Positions 1 through 9,141 of a DNA stretch of 16,365 nucleotides are shown piece by piece; positions within the stretch are counted from its first letter, which is position 1, and each line of letters opens with the position of its first letter. The stretch is from Methanobacterium sp. (GTDB lineage Archaea; Methanobacteriota; Methanobacteria; Methanobacteriales; Methanobacteriaceae): NCBI GenBank assembly GCA_009712615.1, contig WASR01000100.1, positions 4,432 through 20,796 of the forward strand, in the 5' to 3' direction. The notes beneath the pieces are model-generated. The model did no database searches, was not told the origin of the DNA, and was given only the letters and a program-made list of their open reading frames with translations. Made by a program: the position numbers and the translations under genes.

Positions 1-25
1 GTTTTCAATGATTCATGTTTGAACT

Positions 26-37
26 GATATTTATGTA
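26..37 (+). promoter_or_regulatory. Possible TATA box of the ehb operon
   Basis: The first 110 bases carry no convincing gene: all three + frames hit early stops before the ehbA start. An AT-rich GATATTTATGTA stretch lies about 75-85 bases before the ehbA ATG and could be a weak archaeal TATA box. That would place the transcript start near position 55-60 and give a leader of about 50 bases. A GGGG run at 98-101 is the only ribosome-binding-like element before ehbA. The match to the TTTATATA consensus is poor and the true promoter may lie before the window, so this is a tentative call. Confidence 0.25.
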
Positions 38-110
38 CAGTTTTTGTCTTTCCTGTGGCCATGTTAATTTACTTAAATGTCATGCTAGTATGAAAATGGG
101 GTAAATCGCA

Positions 111-422
111 ATGTTTATAACCAGAATTTACTATGGAATAGCTTATTTCATCGTTCTTCTCTTTGAAATACTCAAAGCTGAAATTGATGTCGTTAAAAGA
201 ATAATCAATGGAGATGTAGAACCTGTGGTGGTTGAGATCAAGACCGTACTTAAAAGACCTGTTTCCCAAGCCATACTTGCGAACAGCATTACATTAACAC
301 CGGGTACTCTTTCAATCGATCTTGATTCTGAAAACTGTATTCTAAAGGTTGCAACCATATCTCCACGTCCTGTGGAGGAAGTAATTCCATTTGAATCATA
401 TATAAAAGGGATGTTAGAATGA
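111..422 (+). CDS. ehbA: Energy-converting hydrogenase B subunit A, MrpE-like
   Basis: This 103-residue membrane protein is the first subunit of the Ehb complex, an H2:ferredoxin oxidoreductase that uses an ion gradient to make low-potential reduced ferredoxin for biosynthesis. Residues 1-25 form a hydrophobic helix. The rest resembles the soluble part of MrpE/MnhE antiporter subunits, including a central [10 protein letters not shown] stretch that is the family hallmark (antiporter versions read similarly around LTPGT). Its position as first gene of a complete collinear ehb set supports the name. Its stop overlaps the ehbB start in an ATGA, so the two are probably translationally coupled. 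The ATG start follows a weak GGGG element. A short upstream leader and early stops leave no better start. Confidence 0.85.
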   Translation: MFITRIYYGIAYFIVLLFEILKAEIDVVKRIINGDVEPVVVEIKTVLKRPVSQAILANSITLTPGTLSIDLDSENCILKVATISPRPVEEVIPFESYIKGMLE

Positions 423-676
423 ACATACTGCTTATTTCAGAATACATTCTCATGGGGGCTCTTGCAATATTTGCATTAGCCACAATAAGGATCACAACAA
501 GAAAAAAAATAGCGATGGCGCTGGTGGGTTTATCAGGTTTAAGTATTTCAATCGCAGTAATGCTAATTTTAATCCAGCATATCTACAATTTATCCTTTTG
601 TAGGGATATAGCAACTGCACTGGTATTCCTTGGGCCTGTGGGCACCATAGCATTTGCAAGAGTTTTAAGAGGATGA
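419..676 (+). CDS. ehbB: Energy-converting hydrogenase B subunit B, MrpF-like
   Basis: This 85-residue, almost entirely hydrophobic protein has about three predicted transmembrane helices (roughly residues 3-22, 32-52 and 59-80). Length and pattern fit MrpF/MnhF-type subunits of the antiporter-like membrane module of multisubunit hydrogenases. The charged RDIATA segment near residues 61-66 sits where MrpF proteins carry a conserved acidic or basic residue at the start of the last helix. It starts in an ATGA overlap with ehbA and ends four bases before the ehbC GTG. The specific name rests mainly on gene order, because small hydrophobic subunits have low information content. Confidence 0.82.
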   Translation: MNILLISEYILMGALAIFALATIRITTRKKIAMALVGLSGLSISIAVMLILIQHIYNLSFCRDIATALVFLGPVGTIAFARVLRG

Positions 677-680
677 TCAT

Positions 681-953
681 GTGACAGACATAATAACGTT
701 GATACAATCGGCAATACTCATCATTGCTGCTTTCCTGGTGCTTTTAGCAGCATATGGAATTTTAAAGTATAAAGATGATATTGAGAACATAATTTACGCA
801 CGGATTCATATTCTGGGCGTTGCTGACACTGCTCTTATCCTCGCACTATTGGCCATAAACGAACCACTTTTAGCAGTGGCGTACTTCATACTGGTACCAT
901 TTGCAGCCCATGCTGTTGCCAACGGTTACTTCTATGGGGAGGAAGAACAATGA
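681..953 (+). CDS. ehbC: Energy-converting hydrogenase B subunit C, MrpG-like
   Basis: This 90-residue membrane protein has about three helices and resembles MrpG/MnhG. The stretch [22 protein letters not shown] corresponds to the family's G-hydrophobic-R-x-PD...R-x-HA region, with RIH retained near residues 41-43. The start is GTG at 681. A GAGG ribosome binding site at 669-672 lies eight bases upstream, and the ATG two bases earlier runs straight into a stop. The C-terminus is acidic (GEEEQ). The gene's end overlaps ehbD in an ATGA. It acts with the other Mrp-like subunits in the ion-translocating arm of Ehb. Confidence 0.85.
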   Translation: MTDIITLIQSAILIIAAFLVLLAAYGILKYKDDIENIIYARIHILGVADTALILALLAINEPLLAVAYFILVPFAAHAVANGYFYGEEEQ

Positions 954-1183
954 TAGAGTACGTTTTCATGATTACAACAATTTTAGGGGCTATTATAACA
1001 CTATTACAGCGTGATCTCCTAAAAGCAGCCATATTAACTGGAATTCCAGGGGCCTCCCTAGCTTTGCTTTACCAGTACCTTCAGGCTCCCGATGTAGCGT
1101 TAACACAAGCCATAGTTGGATCAGCTATTGTACCTGTATTTTTTGCTCTGGCAGTTTACAGAACACGCAGGGTGGAGGAATAA
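950..1183 (+). CDS. ehbD: Energy-converting hydrogenase B subunit D, MbhD/DUF4040-like
   Basis: This 77-residue membrane protein has the hallmark of MbhD-type (DUF4040) hydrogenase/antiporter subunits: an [20 protein letters not shown] segment (about residues 46-65), matching the family's APDVALTEA-VG pattern. That pattern is also found in the C-terminal part of large MrpA proteins. It ends in a short basic tail (RTRR). It starts in an ATGA overlap with ehbC, after a GGGGAGGAAGAA ribosome-binding stretch. It belongs to the ion-pumping membrane arm together with EhbC and EhbE. The family assignment is secure. The letter D follows from gene order. Confidence 0.88.
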   Translation: MIEYVFMITTILGAIITLLQRDLLKAAILTGIPGASLALLYQYLQAPDVALTQAIVGSAIVPVFFALAVYRTRRVEE

Positions 1184-1184
1184 T

Positions 1185-1550
1185 ATGATAATGGATACAC
1201 AATTAGCATCACTTTTAACTGCTGGTGCATTAATAGTTATAGGCATATTTGGTACATTATTCCTTGATAATCTTATAAAAAAGGTTATATCGCTTGCATT
1301 CATAGGTGATGGAGCCAACCTGTTCTTGATTGCAATGGGTTACAAAGCAGGAGGAATAGTTTACATATTTTTACCAGGTATGTCGATGTCTGAATTTTCT
1401 CAGAATGCTGCATATCCCCTTCCATTTGCACTGGTTTTGACCAGTATTGTTATAGGGGCCAGTACAATGGCAGTTATGCTTGGTTTAATTATAGTACTCA
1501 ATAAAAAGTACGGATCCTTAAGTGCATCAAAGATTCTTGGAGATAATTGA
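1185..1550 (+). CDS. ehbE: Energy-converting hydrogenase B subunit E, MrpC/NuoK-like
   Basis: This 121-residue protein has three predicted transmembrane helices (about 10-28, 35-60, 85-110) and resembles MrpC/NuoK subunits. The pattern includes an internal [12 protein letters not shown] segment and a final helix followed by a charged tail (NKKYGS). I chose the ATG at 1185 because GGAGG at 1174-1178 is six bases upstream. The same frame stays open to 1116, but that start would overlap ehbD by almost 70 bases and has no ribosome binding site. A second in-frame ATG at 1191 is possible but less well spaced. NuoK-like subunits line part of the proton or sodium path beside the NuoN-like subunit (EhbF). 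Confidence 0.87.
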   Translation: MIMDTQLASLLTAGALIVIGIFGTLFLDNLIKKVISLAFIGDGANLFLIAMGYKAGGIVYIFLPGMSMSEFSQNAAYPLPFALVLTSIVIGASTMAVMLGLIIVLNKKYGSLSASKILGDN

Positions 1551-1551
1551 A

Positions 1552-1662
1552 ATGCTTTCAAAATTCTCATCAAATAATACAAAAGTCCACACCCAACTGA
1601 ACATTTCAAGCCAGTTAGGTGTTTACAGGGTTAATACTCGATTCAGGGAGGGTGTTAAATGA
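1552..1662 (+). CDS. Candidate 36-residue small protein between ehbE and ehbF
   Basis: The 108-base gap between ehbE and ehbF is an uninterrupted reading frame of 36 codons from ATG at 1552 to TGA at 1660-1662. A GGAGAT ribosome binding site (1539-1544) lies seven bases before the ATG, inside the end of ehbE. The stop overlaps the ehbF ATG in an ATGA, the same coupling seen at several real junctions in this operon. The product would start [17 protein letters not shown] and is hydrophilic and basic, with no membrane helix, unlike its neighbours. I recognise no family. It may be a small soluble Ehb-associated protein or a translational coupler, or the open frame may be chance: 36 codons without a stop is not rare. 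A stem-loop overlaps its middle. Confidence 0.4.
   Translation: MLSKFSSNNTKVHTQLNISSQLGVYRVNTRFREGVK
1589..1622 (+). repeat. Inverted repeat / stem-loop in the ehbE-ehbF gap
   Basis: Arms ACACCCAACTG (1589-1599) and CAGTTAGGTGT (1612-1622) pair over 11 positions with a single C-A mismatch around a 12-base loop. No T-run follows, so it does not look like a terminator. Possible roles are mRNA stabilisation or processing within the long polycistronic transcript, or setting different expression for the downstream ehbF part. It sits inside the candidate 36-codon frame. Confidence 0.5.
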
Positions 1663-3161
1663 GCACAGAAAATCTTTTAATCCCGTTGATGATAATAATA
1701 CCAATTACATGTGCTTTATTTTTAAACCTTCTTCATGAGAAGAGTAGGGTAGTTAAAATAATATCTGTAATTGTTGCGTTACTTCTTCCAACAATACCGT
1801 TGCTTGCAAACTATGGTATACAGTACTTTGGTGGTTATGCACCCCTAGCACAGAATCCAACTATTGCAACAGGACTTCCGACCTTTATAACCGGAACTGC
1901 CCTCAATATTTTCCACCCTGCGATAACCTATGTATTTGGTAGCGCCCAAAAATTGATGATAACAATTTTGGGTTTTGTTGCATTATTTGCAATTTTCATT
2001 TCCCTTTACGAGGTAAAAAAACCTTCAGGAGTTTACATATATCTCATCTTAATGGGAGTCGCATCTGTAATGGCAATGTTACTTTCAGATGATATATTCA
2101 ACCTTTACGTGTTCTTTGAGATAGCTGCACTGACACAAGTGGGAATTGTCTTAGTATCCAAAGTTAAAAACAACTACGAAACAGCGCTCAAATATCTTAT
2201 TGTAGGCAGTATAGCCTCACCAATGTTACTCCTAGGTATTGCATTACTGCTTGGAGTGACAGGAAACGTGAACATTACGGATATTGTTTACTCCATAAAA
2301 ACAGGGCTGGTGGATCCTCACAGTCCAGTGTTGCTCATGGCATGCAGTCTGATAGTTTTCGGATGGTTATATGCTGCAGGGCTTCCACCTTTCCACACAA
2401 TAAAATCTGCTATGTACAGTAAAGCTTTACCTACAGGTGCAGCAGTTTTACAGGCCTTCTCTGTGTTCACCTTTGTGGCTCTTGGGGTTATCATAATTAG
2501 AATATTCTCTTACCTACACTTCGCAGAAATTTTCATCTTAGGAATCTCACTCATAGCAATGGTGTTGGGTATTACAATGGCCATCACCCAAACAGATTTC
2601 AAGAGGTTAATAGCATTTCTGGCAGTAGGAGAACTTGGTTACATAGGCGTTGGATTTGGATTGGGAACTGTATTTGGAATAACAGCAGGACTGTTCCAAG
2701 CAGTCAACGAGGCTGTGATAACGGCTTTGCTCTTCATAGGATTTGGTACCATAATGTACAAAACCAAAGAAACAGAACTTAAAAAACTCGGAGGAATGCT
2801 GGTTGAAACTCCAAAATCCGCTTTATTGGTGCTTTTAGCAGGACTGGCAATGGCTGGAGTGCCACCTTTCAACGCATTCCAAAGTAAACTAATGCTTGTC
2901 CAGTCTTCGCTGAACTCAGGACTTCCAGAAGTAGCTATAATAATGGTTCTATTAAGTATAGTAACCTTCATGACTTTTATGAGGGCTTTCCACACCATAT
3001 ATTTGAGACCAAAACCAGCAGATCTCGTTATAGAAAACGAGAATATACCAAAGGTCACAATCGTGGCAATGGTTTGTTTACTGATAATATGTTTAGTGTT
3101 TGGATTGTATCCACAACTCGCAACCAATTACTTACAAGGGCTAGCAATGGGGATAGCATAA
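1659..3161 (+). CDS. ehbF: Energy-converting hydrogenase B subunit F, MrpD/NuoN-like ion pump subunit
   Basis: This 500-residue antiporter-type subunit (proton_antipo_M family) has about 14 predicted transmembrane helices and a typical length. Visible family landmarks are the helix-5 glutamate in [12 protein letters not shown] (E154), the [20 protein letters not shown] block (about 241-260; K249 is the likely counterpart of the conserved helix-7 lysine), and [18 protein letters not shown] (about 313-330), matching the NuoN/MrpD K-R-L-hydrophobic-AYSSV-S-Q-x-GY motif. These charged intramembrane residues form the proton or sodium path. The start is well defined by AGGGAGGGTG at about 1645-1654. 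It is the largest membrane subunit and the probable coupling site between ion flow and ferredoxin reduction in Ehb. Confidence 0.95.
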   Translation: MSTENLLIPLMIIIPITCALFLNLLHEKSRVVKIISVIVALLLPTIPLLANYGIQYFGGYAPLAQNPTIATGLPTFITGTALNIFHPAITYVFGSAQKLMITILGFVALFAIFISLYEVKKPSGVYIYLILMGVASVMAMLLSDDIFNLYVFFEIAALTQVGIVLVSKVKNNYETALKYLIVGSIASPMLLLGIALLLGVTGNVNITDIVYSIKTGLVDPHSPVLLMACSLIVFGWLYAAGLPPFHTIKSAMYSKALPTGAAVLQAFSVFTFVALGVIIIRIFSYLHFAEIFILGISLIAMVLGITMAITQTDFKRLIAFLAVGELGYIGVGFGLGTVFGITAGLFQAVNEAVITALLFIGFGTIMYKTKETELKKLGGMLVETPKSALLVLLAGLAMAGVPPFNAFQSKLMLVQSSLNSGLPEVAIIMVLLSIVTFMTFMRAFHTIYLRPKPADLVIENENIPKVTIVAMVCLLIICLVFGLYPQLATNYLQGLAMGIA

Positions 3162-3176
3162 AGAAAGAGGGATTAT

Positions 3177-3515
3177 ATGAACATCTATGATTTCATACTG
3201 AAAAAGATAAAAGACGTTAAAATGGAAACGGGAGATGAAGGTCCTGTTACAAATATTTCAGCCACCTCAATGCTGACAGCAGAGATCACAATAATATCTT
3301 CCCTTTTGATTGGCGTGGTGATGTTGAGGTTACTTAACAGAGCTCTCATGATGGCCCTGATTGTTATTGTATTCCTGATAATATTCATGGCAATGCCCAT
3401 CATGCCGAAGTTAAAAAGAGAACAGAACGATTCATTGGCTACAATGAGTTTCTATGTAATTGTTGCACTAGCGATAATAGTTTCACTATTCTACTGGGGG
3501 AATTTAAATGTCTGA
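3177..3515 (+). CDS. ehbG: Energy-converting hydrogenase B subunit G, small membrane protein
   Basis: This 112-residue protein has a polar N-terminus (about residues 1-33) followed by three predicted helices (about 34-52, 56-76 and 88-106). A basic loop (KLKREQ) lies between the second and third helices. GAGGGAT lies upstream at about 3167-3173 and the start is 15 bases after ehbF ends. Its end overlaps ehbH by eight bases (ATGTCTGA). I see no catalytic motif. The name comes from position in the complete ehb order; archaeal membrane-bound hydrogenases carry comparable small subunits of unclear function. Confidence 0.78.
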   Translation: MNIYDFILKKIKDVKMETGDEGPVTNISATSMLTAEITIISSLLIGVVMLRLLNRALMMALIVIVFLIIFMAMPIMPKLKREQNDSLATMSFYVIVALAIIVSLFYWGNLNV

Positions 3516-3792
3516 AGGAATTCGAAATATCATAGCAGGACTCGCACTTTTAATATTTGCAGCCACACTGTTCCAGTCAATATTCCACTTTTCCACAATG
3601 ATTTATCCTGGAATAAGTTATATATACAACTGGGTAGGACCTCATATAGCTCCTAACATGGTTACAAACGTAGTGTTTGACTGGAGAGGATACGATACCC
3701 TTGGAGAAGCATTGATTCTCGTAACAGCAGTTATAGTTACCCTTCTAATATTTGGAAGGGGCCAAGTAGATCTTGGAGGTGATGATGAATGA
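3508..3792 (+). CDS. ehbH: Energy-converting hydrogenase B subunit H, MbhE/MrpB N-terminal-like
   Basis: This 94-residue protein has one N-terminal helix (about 8-28), a periplasm-side loop and a second helix (about 66-84). The segment [22 protein letters not shown] (about 56-77) is the signature of MbhE-type subunits and of the corresponding part of MrpA/MrpB antiporter subunits (FDxRGxDTLGE). It is followed by an acidic tail (GGDDE). It overlaps ehbG at its start and ehbI by ATGA at its end. It is always paired with an MrpB-like partner, here EhbI, in multisubunit hydrogenases and antiporters, so its role is in the membrane ion-transport arm. Confidence 0.87.
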   Translation: MSEGIRNIIAGLALLIFAATLFQSIFHFSTMIYPGISYIYNWVGPHIAPNMVTNVVFDWRGYDTLGEALILVTAVIVTLLIFGRGQVDLGGDDE

Positions 3793-4262
3793 GTACAATT
3801 TTAAAACTATTTGCATTTCCTGCATCAGTCGTATTCATGTGCTATGGTGCACTCACAATTCTTGGAGGACACATAACACCTGGAGGAGGATTTCAGGGTG
3901 GAGCCATGATAGCGGCAGGAATAATTTTCTGTTTAGTAGTATACGGGGTTGATAAAACACCTATCAAACTTAGTCACAATTTCATGGCATCCCTAGAAAG
4001 TATTGGGGCTATAGGATACATATTCTTGGGACTTGCAGGTTTATTCACCACAGGATTTTTCCTTTACAACTTGGGGGTTGATCTGTACCATATTGTTCCT
4101 CCGTACATAGTCAACATATTTGACTATCCTGACCCAATACATGCTGGTATAATTCCTTACCTCAATTTCGTTGTGGGATTAAAGGTTCTGGTAGGTTTAA
4201 GTGCAGTTGTTATAACCTTCCTAGAGAGTGATAAGCTTATAAAGAAAATGGAGAGTAACTAA
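3789..4262 (+). CDS. ehbI: Energy-converting hydrogenase B subunit I, MrpB-like
   Basis: This 157-residue, four-helix MnhB/MrpB-family protein carries the strong family motif [20 protein letters not shown] (about residues 26-45), which antiporter MrpB proteins share almost unchanged (GHxxPGGGFxGG). A final helix (about 126-148) contains [11 protein letters not shown], resembling the G-x-K-hydrophobic region near the MrpB end. It begins in an ATGA overlap with ehbH, and ehbJ starts on the very next base after its stop. It forms part of the Mrp-like sodium or proton translocating module. This is one of the most confidently recognised small subunits in the operon. Confidence 0.9.
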   Translation: MSTILKLFAFPASVVFMCYGALTILGGHITPGGGFQGGAMIAAGIIFCLVVYGVDKTPIKLSHNFMASLESIGAIGYIFLGLAGLFTTGFFLYNLGVDLYHIVPPYIVNIFDYPDPIHAGIIPYLNFVVGLKVLVGLSAVVITFLESDKLIKKMESN

Positions 4263-4511
4263 ATGGTTTATATTGGCCCACTTGTTTTGGGGTTCATCAT
4301 AGGATTTGTACTCGGAACAAGGATTAAACCAAATCCCGAAAGCAAGATGTACTTCCCTGCTTCGGTCTATGTGTTGCTGGCAATAGTAGTGATTGTAATG
4401 GCATACCAATTAGGTCCTTTCCCATTCTACACAGATTCAATATTTGCTAACGGACTTATATCTGCTCTTGCAGGTATAATTGTGGGTAAATTAACATTTG
4501 GAAGAGGATAG
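4263..4511 (+). CDS. ehbJ: Energy-converting hydrogenase B subunit J, small membrane protein
   Basis: This 82-residue hydrophobic protein has three predicted helices (about 3-18, 31-48 and 58-76) separated by a basic loop (GTRIKPNPESK). The ATG directly abuts the ehbI TAA, so translation probably re-initiates from ehbI. No recognisable catalytic motif is present. It closes the block of small membrane subunits. The following 49 bases (4512-4560) are AT-rich and hold only the ehbK ribosome binding site (AGAAGGT). The name relies on gene order. Confidence 0.78.
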   Translation: MVYIGPLVLGFIIGFVLGTRIKPNPESKMYFPASVYVLLAIVVIVMAYQLGPFPFYTDSIFANGLISALAGIIVGKLTFGRG

Positions 4512-4560
4512 CAGTTAAAATAACCAATTAAATTAGATCAATTATAAGAAGGTAAATGTC

Positions 4561-5922
4561 ATGTTCCTATCAACAAAGAAATGTGAAGGCATCGGTAAGT
4601 GTGTTGAAGAATGCCCAACTGAAGCCATCAGAATCATCGATGGAAAGGCATTCAGTTGCATCACATGTGGTGCTTGTAAAGATGCCTGTCCAAACAGCGC
4701 AATATTTAAAAACAAATTTGGAGGATTCGTTGTCGACCGTGCCAAATGTAATGCATGTGGTGTGTGTGAGATGACATGTCCAGTAAACAACATCAAAATT
4801 GAGGACGGTGTTGTGAAGGGAATATGTGCAAGATGTGGAATATGTGTTGATGCATGCCCAGTTAAAGCAAGGGCAGATGCACAAGATGTTATTGAGGATA
4901 GACAGCTTAAATTTTTGGAATCACTCAACCTAACTATTCAACCGGGTTCAAGGGTGAAGAAAGAGGAAGAATACGCTACTCGAACTAATATCTGCACAGA
5001 TCCTGAAAATTGTACTCTGTGTGGAAGGTGTGAATATTACTGTCCTACTCATGCCATAATGGTTGATGTGGACTCTGAAGGTCTATGCACAGAATGCAGG
5101 GTATGTGAAGATGTTTGTCCAGTAGGTGCAATAAAGGACGGAATTATTGATGAGACCAAATGTACATTATGTCTTAAATGTGTTTCTGAATGCCCTAATT
5201 CTGCCATGTACACAGAAGATTTCAAACTACACATAAGAAAACCTGATGAAGGAGAAACCATCGAAGGTTCCATAGTTTCCTGTTTGAACTGTGGTCTCTG
5301 TGCAGAGGCATGTACACATGGGGCACTGAAAGTTGTGGATGGAAAGCTACGTTACGATCCCACACTCTGCAGTGAATGCACAACAAAGGAATGTTTAGAA
5401 GTGTGTCCAGTAGGCACAATAAGGGAATCTGTAGACCCTGATCGTGCAGTTGAAGGCTTTTGTGTGTCATGTGGTAAATGTGTACAAGTCTGTGATGTTA
5501 ACAAAGCAAGAAAACTCAAGAACATCAAATGGGATGGAACAGTATCTGAAGACTGTATAACCTGTGGTATATGTTCTGAATTATGTCCAAAAGGGGCTAT
5601 AACATTAAGAAGAGGTTCTATAGATGTGGATATGGATAAATGCATTTTATGTGAAAAATGTGCCATTCATTGTCCTGTTAGCGCAATACCAAGAACCGCA
5701 ACCCTTAAAAAATCTATTAAAGAAGGCTTCACATTTGTACAGGATAAAATGTGCATGAAATGTAAACTCTGCACCAAAATATGTCCGGAAGATGCCATCA
5801 CTGAAAATTCTGAGGGAAATATCGTTGTGGATGACTCTAAATGCATATATTGTGGAGCTTGTTCCAATGCATGTCCAGCAAAGGCAATTATACTTGAAAG
5901 AGAATTTGAGGTATCAGAATGA
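4561..5922 (+). CDS. ehbK: Energy-converting hydrogenase B subunit K, 14-motif polyferredoxin
   Basis: This 453-residue soluble polyferredoxin is probably the electron wire between the hydrogenase core and ferredoxin or other partners. I count 14 cysteine motifs, starting at C8, C33, C63, C89, C151, C176, C201, C241, C270, C301, C332, C361, C398 and C428. Twelve are canonical CX2CX2CX3C. The first lacks its second cysteine (C8, C14, C18: CX5CX3C), and the ninth is spaced CX2CX4CX3C (C270, C273, C278, C282). Motifs 8 and 10 lack the usual proline after the last cysteine. A longer non-cysteine linker lies at about 101-144. There is no membrane segment. Its end overlaps ehbL in an ATGA, suggesting the two iron-sulfur proteins are made together. 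Confidence 0.94.
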   Translation: MFLSTKKCEGIGKCVEECPTEAIRIIDGKAFSCITCGACKDACPNSAIFKNKFGGFVVDRAKCNACGVCEMTCPVNNIKIEDGVVKGICARCGICVDACPVKARADAQDVIEDRQLKFLESLNLTIQPGSRVKKEEEYATRTNICTDPENCTLCGRCEYYCPTHAIMVDVDSEGLCTECRVCEDVCPVGAIKDGIIDETKCTLCLKCVSECPNSAMYTEDFKLHIRKPDEGETIEGSIVSCLNCGLCAEACTHGALKVVDGKLRYDPTLCSECTTKECLEVCPVGTIRESVDPDRAVEGFCVSCGKCVQVCDVNKARKLKNIKWDGTVSEDCITCGICSELCPKGAITLRRGSIDVDMDKCILCEKCAIHCPVSAIPRTATLKKSIKEGFTFVQDKMCMKCKLCTKICPEDAITENSEGNIVVDDSKCIYCGACSNACPAKAIILEREFEVSE

Positions 5923-6407
5923 AAAATTTAATTAGAATATTCCTTGATGGAATAATCAACAACAGTAAGAGAATTATCTTTGCATCCGACAGGGTTACAG
6001 ACATGGAACTCAGGAGCAAAATCCTCGAGGGAAAAATAGTCCCTACTGAAAAGGTGGCGGAACAGTCATGTATAGGTTGTGGAGGATGCTCTAATGCTTG
6101 TCCAACCCATGCAATCGAGATGGTTGACCTTCCAGAACCAGTTGAGCTAATGGAAGGACTTGTTAAGGACAAGCTACCTGTTCTCGATAGTTTAAAATGT
6201 GTGAACTGTTACTATTGTCACGATTTCTGCCCATTATATGCTCTGTTTGGAGAGGCAGGCACAATTCATCCGAATGATGTGGGTGTTGTTGAATCAGATA
6301 TTTCCGAACTTCTAGAAAAGCCCGTGAAAATATCCGATGATAAAGTGGCATTCATATCACAGTACCTGGCAGACTCCACCATAATAAAAAAGAGGAAAGA
6401 AAACTGA
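5919..6407 (+). CDS. ehbL: Energy-converting hydrogenase B subunit L, 2[4Fe-4S] ferredoxin-type
   Basis: This 162-residue protein has two four-cysteine motifs, [12 protein letters not shown] (C51, C54, C57, C61) and [12 protein letters not shown] (C94, C97, C100, C104). The spacing corresponds to the NuoI-like/EchF-like ferredoxin subunit that passes electrons between the small hydrogenase subunit and the outside. Here the two motifs are separated by a longer linker (about 33 residues) than in NuoI. It starts in an ATGA overlap with ehbK. The 57-base gap after it (6408-6464) is very AT-rich and ends in the ehbM ribosome binding site (AAGAGGAA). No hairpin was seen there. Confidence 0.9.
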   Translation: MKNLIRIFLDGIINNSKRIIFASDRVTDMELRSKILEGKIVPTEKVAEQSCIGCGGCSNACPTHAIEMVDLPEPVELMEGLVKDKLPVLDSLKCVNCYYCHDFCPLYALFGEAGTIHPNDVGVVESDISELLEKPVKISDDKVAFISQYLADSTIIKKRKEN

Positions 6408-6464
6408 ATAAATTACATCAAATAAAAATTATCATAAATAAAATTAGACCTTAAGAGGAATAAT

Positions 6465-6911
6465 ATGAGCTTAAAATCATATTCAAGGGCAAGAGCTGTT
6501 CATGTAATGCTTGTTTATACAGGTGGATGTAATGGCTGTGATATTGAAATAGTTAACTGTATATTATCACCAAAGTACGATGCTGAACAGTACAAAGTAT
6601 TTCTAACTTGGAATCCAAGGGAAGCAGATGTACTGGTTGTTACGGGCCCTGTAACAAAACATAACGAGAAACCACTAAGGGAAATTTACGATGCAATACC
6701 AGAACCGAAGGCAGTCATTGCTGCTGGAGCATGTGCTCTCATGGGTGGAGTATATAAAAACATACATGGTGATATTCCCTCAGAAGAAATCATGGGACCT
6801 GTAGATAATATCATACCTGTTGATGCGAAGGTTCCAGGATGTGCTGTAAGACCTGAAGATGTACTTTCAGGTGTGGTTTCAGCATTACCTTTGCTTTTGG
6901 ATGCTAAATAA
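6465..6911 (+). CDS. ehbM: Energy-converting [NiFe]-hydrogenase B small subunit
   Basis: This 148-residue small subunit, of NuoB/EchC type, holds the single proximal [4Fe-4S] cluster next to the [NiFe] site. The expected four ligands are visible: GCNGC (C22 and C25), GACALMGG (C90) and PGCAVRPE (C126), matching the CX2C...GxCxxxG...PGCxxxPE pattern. C32 is an extra non-motif cysteine. The length is normal for energy-converting hydrogenases, which lack the C-terminal extra clusters of standard [NiFe] enzymes. It has no signal peptide, so the subunit sits on the cytoplasmic face. AAGAGGAA upstream supports the ATG at 6465. It forms the catalytic core with EhbN. Confidence 0.95.
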   Translation: MSLKSYSRARAVHVMLVYTGGCNGCDIEIVNCILSPKYDAEQYKVFLTWNPREADVLVVTGPVTKHNEKPLREIYDAIPEPKAVIAAGACALMGGVYKNIHGDIPSEEIMGPVDNIIPVDAKVPGCAVRPEDVLSGVVSALPLLLDAK

Positions 6912-6952
6912 CTGGGTAAATTAAATCTTAAAACTCATTTGAAGGTGGATTT

Positions 6953-8086
6953 ATGAATGAAAATAACAAGATAACCGAGAAAAATGTCATTGAAACTGAA
7001 GTTACAATGGGCCCGGTACACTCTGCTGCAATTGAACCCTACAGGGTCAGACTGTTTGTAGAGGATGAAATGGTTAAGGATGCTGAAATAACAGTGGGAG
7101 TTAATCATAGGGGTATTGAAAGGATTATGGAGGGTCTTCCTGTAGAGAAGGCAAATAGTTTAACAGAGAAAATATGTGGAATATGTTCCAACAGCCACAT
7201 ATGGAATTCTGTCCTTGTTGCCGAGAAAGCCATTGGTATAGATGTTCCTGAACGTGCTCAGTACATAAGGGTCATAATGGAAGAACTTGAAAGACTACAC
7301 AGCCACCTCCTTTATCTTGCACATGGAAATGAAGTTCTGGGACATGAAACATTTGCCATGAGGATATTTTACATAAGAGAAACTGTGATGGAACTTCTCA
7401 GAATGATCGGAGGTAACAGGGTTCAATACGGAGCATCCATCATTGGTGGTGTAAGGCCCAGATGTGAACTAGATGCCATGAGGATCCAAAAGATCAGTGA
7501 AGGAATGGATATTATAGAAGAAAAGGTCTTGGATTTTGCAGACAGATTCGTATCTGATCCAATGATAATGTCACGTATAACTGGAGTAGGAGTTTTAACC
7601 AGAAAACAAGCAATTAAACTGGCTGCTACTGGTCCAACCCTGAGATCTACGGGTGTGGAAACAGATCTTCGAACTGAGATGGAAGCCTACGAGCCATTCG
7701 AATTTAATGTAATTACTCAGGATGATGGGGATGTAAAATCTAACCTTCTCATGAGGGTTTTAGAAATTCCAGAGGCCATAAATATCATTAGACAGGCCAT
7801 AAAAAATCTTCCAGAAGGAAAAATAACCAACAGAAGTTGGGATATGCAGGACGCACCGATAACGAAGAGTTACATTGAAGTTCCACGGGGAAAGCTTTAC
7901 CATTCATACGCTTTGGAAGATGGAAGGGTGAGAAATTCTATTGTAAGAACTCCATCCATTACCAACATAGGTGCAATGCAGTACGCAGCGGTGGGCCATC
8001 ACATATCTGATGCTCAGCTTGCAATTGTACAGTGCGATCCCTGTTTCACATGCACAGATCGTGCAATTCAAATAATCAAAATATAA
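6953..8086 (+). CDS. ehbN: Energy-converting [NiFe]-hydrogenase B large (catalytic) subunit
   Basis: This 377-residue catalytic subunit carries out H2 oxidation/formation at a [NiFe] centre. Both nickel-binding motifs are intact: CGIC (C75, C78 in [11 protein letters not shown]) near the N-terminus and CFTC (C364, C367 in [10 protein letters not shown]) near the C-terminus. Retention of all four cysteines distinguishes it from the NuoD-like complex I relatives, which have lost them. The protein ends only ten residues after the last cysteine. As in other energy-converting hydrogenases, I see no long C-terminal peptide beyond the nickel motif of the type removed by a maturation protease. AAGGTGGAT precedes the ATG. 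It partners with EhbM and is anchored by EhbO. Confidence 0.96.
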   Translation: MNENNKITEKNVIETEVTMGPVHSAAIEPYRVRLFVEDEMVKDAEITVGVNHRGIERIMEGLPVEKANSLTEKICGICSNSHIWNSVLVAEKAIGIDVPERAQYIRVIMEELERLHSHLLYLAHGNEVLGHETFAMRIFYIRETVMELLRMIGGNRVQYGASIIGGVRPRCELDAMRIQKISEGMDIIEEKVLDFADRFVSDPMIMSRITGVGVLTRKQAIKLAATGPTLRSTGVETDLRTEMEAYEPFEFNVITQDDGDVKSNLLMRVLEIPEAINIIRQAIKNLPEGKITNRSWDMQDAPITKSYIEVPRGKLYHSYALEDGRVRNSIVRTPSITNIGAMQYAAVGHHISDAQLAIVQCDPCFTCTDRAIQIIKI

Positions 8087-8095
8087 AAGGAGATC

Positions 8096-9088
8096 ATGAT
8101 GACAGCAGTAAATTCCCTAATAGCCGTAATAGGAACTTTGTTAGTTGCATTAATAGTCAGCGTATGGCTTCCAGGGATTGAGAGGAAGTTTGTTCACGCA
8201 AGAATACAACAGAGGGTAGGACCACCAATATCAAGTGCAGGTATTATGGCCCCCCTCAAATTTTTCTTCAAACAAACAATAAGCCCAAATTCACCAATGC
8301 CTAAACTGTACAATGCACTTCCATTAATAAGTCTCTTATCAGTAATATTCATATTATTGTTCTTAATGCCGCAGTTATATGCATTAGCAGCGCTTACAAG
8401 CATAATAGCAATTGTGGGATTGTTGAAGATTGAAGAAGTCATTTACATGTTCATGGGTTCCCTATCTAAATCAATAATGTCACTTAAAATGCCATTTCCA
8501 GACATTGTAAAGGGAGCTAAACATCCAAACACATCCAGAACATTCATGGAAGAACTCAGTTCACTTAGGGCTTATAGGTTGATAGCGTTTGGTTCCTTCC
8601 CGCTTTACATTGCACTATTTGTACCAGTTGCACTTTCAAAAACCATCTACCTGAGTGGCATAGTGAATTATCAACAGATTCATGGGCCGGTTCTTTTCAC
8701 AATGGCAGGTGTCTTAGGGGCAATAGTATTCTTCATTGGGTACATGATACTCCTGAACGAGTACCCATTCGTCATATTGAAAACTAAAGCTGATGTAATA
8801 GAGGGTCCTTTAATGGAATATGCTGCTAAATACAGGGCTTATGTTTACATTACAAGGGGATTCCTCATGTTTGTACTTGCTAGTCTATTTACAACATTAT
8901 TCTTGGGAATTCCACCTAACCTATTCAGCTGGAATATTCTGATCACAATTGCGGTTGCATTAATATTCCCAATACTAATGGCGATCATGAGTGCCTTTTC
9001 ACCCATATTTACCAACAAACAGTTCTACCCTGTGGTGGCAGGAGTTTCAATCATAGGAATACTGGCCATAGTAGTATCATTCTTATGA
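8096..9088 (+). CDS. ehbO: Energy-converting hydrogenase B subunit O, NuoH-like membrane anchor
   Basis: This 330-residue, roughly eight-helix membrane protein of the NuoH/EchB family links the hydrogenase core to the ion-pumping arm. Recognisable NuoH blocks are [18 protein letters not shown] (about 27-44, corresponding to ERxxxGxxQxRxGP) and [20 protein letters not shown] (about 221-240) followed by EYAAKYRAY. These match the ExPFDLxExExELVxGxxxEYSG loop that carries conserved acidic residues. It starts nine bases after ehbN; AAAAGGAGATC is upstream of two adjacent ATGs (8096 and 8099), and either could be used. Conserved charged residues in these loops connect redox chemistry to ion movement in complex I relatives. 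Confidence 0.94.
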   Translation: MMTAVNSLIAVIGTLLVALIVSVWLPGIERKFVHARIQQRVGPPISSAGIMAPLKFFFKQTISPNSPMPKLYNALPLISLLSVIFILLFLMPQLYALAALTSIIAIVGLLKIEEVIYMFMGSLSKSIMSLKMPFPDIVKGAKHPNTSRTFMEELSSLRAYRLIAFGSFPLYIALFVPVALSKTIYLSGIVNYQQIHGPVLFTMAGVLGAIVFFIGYMILLNEYPFVILKTKADVIEGPLMEYAAKYRAYVYITRGFLMFVLASLFTTLFLGIPPNLFSWNILITIAVALIFPILMAIMSAFSPIFTNKQFYPVVAGVSIIGILAIVVSFL

Positions 9089-9141
9089 TGCTCAAATATT
9101 TTAGTGATTAAAGAAAAATAAGAATTTAAAATGGTGATTTA

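Noticed and set aside
1..24. Dyad-like TTCAATGATTCATG...TTTGAA sequence at the window start as an operator
   Set aside because: The arms pair over only about five bases and no second copy is present, so it is not distinguishable from chance in AT-rich sequence.
1116..1184. Upstream extension of ehbE to an ATG at 1116
   Set aside because: It would overlap ehbD by almost 70 bases, has no ribosome binding site, and its added residues do not fit the NuoK-like family, which begins near 1185.
2639..3127. 162-codon - strand open frame inside ehbF
   Set aside because: It lies fully opposite a strongly conserved MrpD/NuoN gene and looks like a composition-driven shadow.
4542..4928. 128-residue antisense open frame and several similar ones opposite the polyferredoxin gene
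   Set aside because: They are shadows caused by the repeated TGT/TGC-CCA codon pattern of ehbK. They are rich in S, H, T and L, have no ribosome binding sites and match no family.
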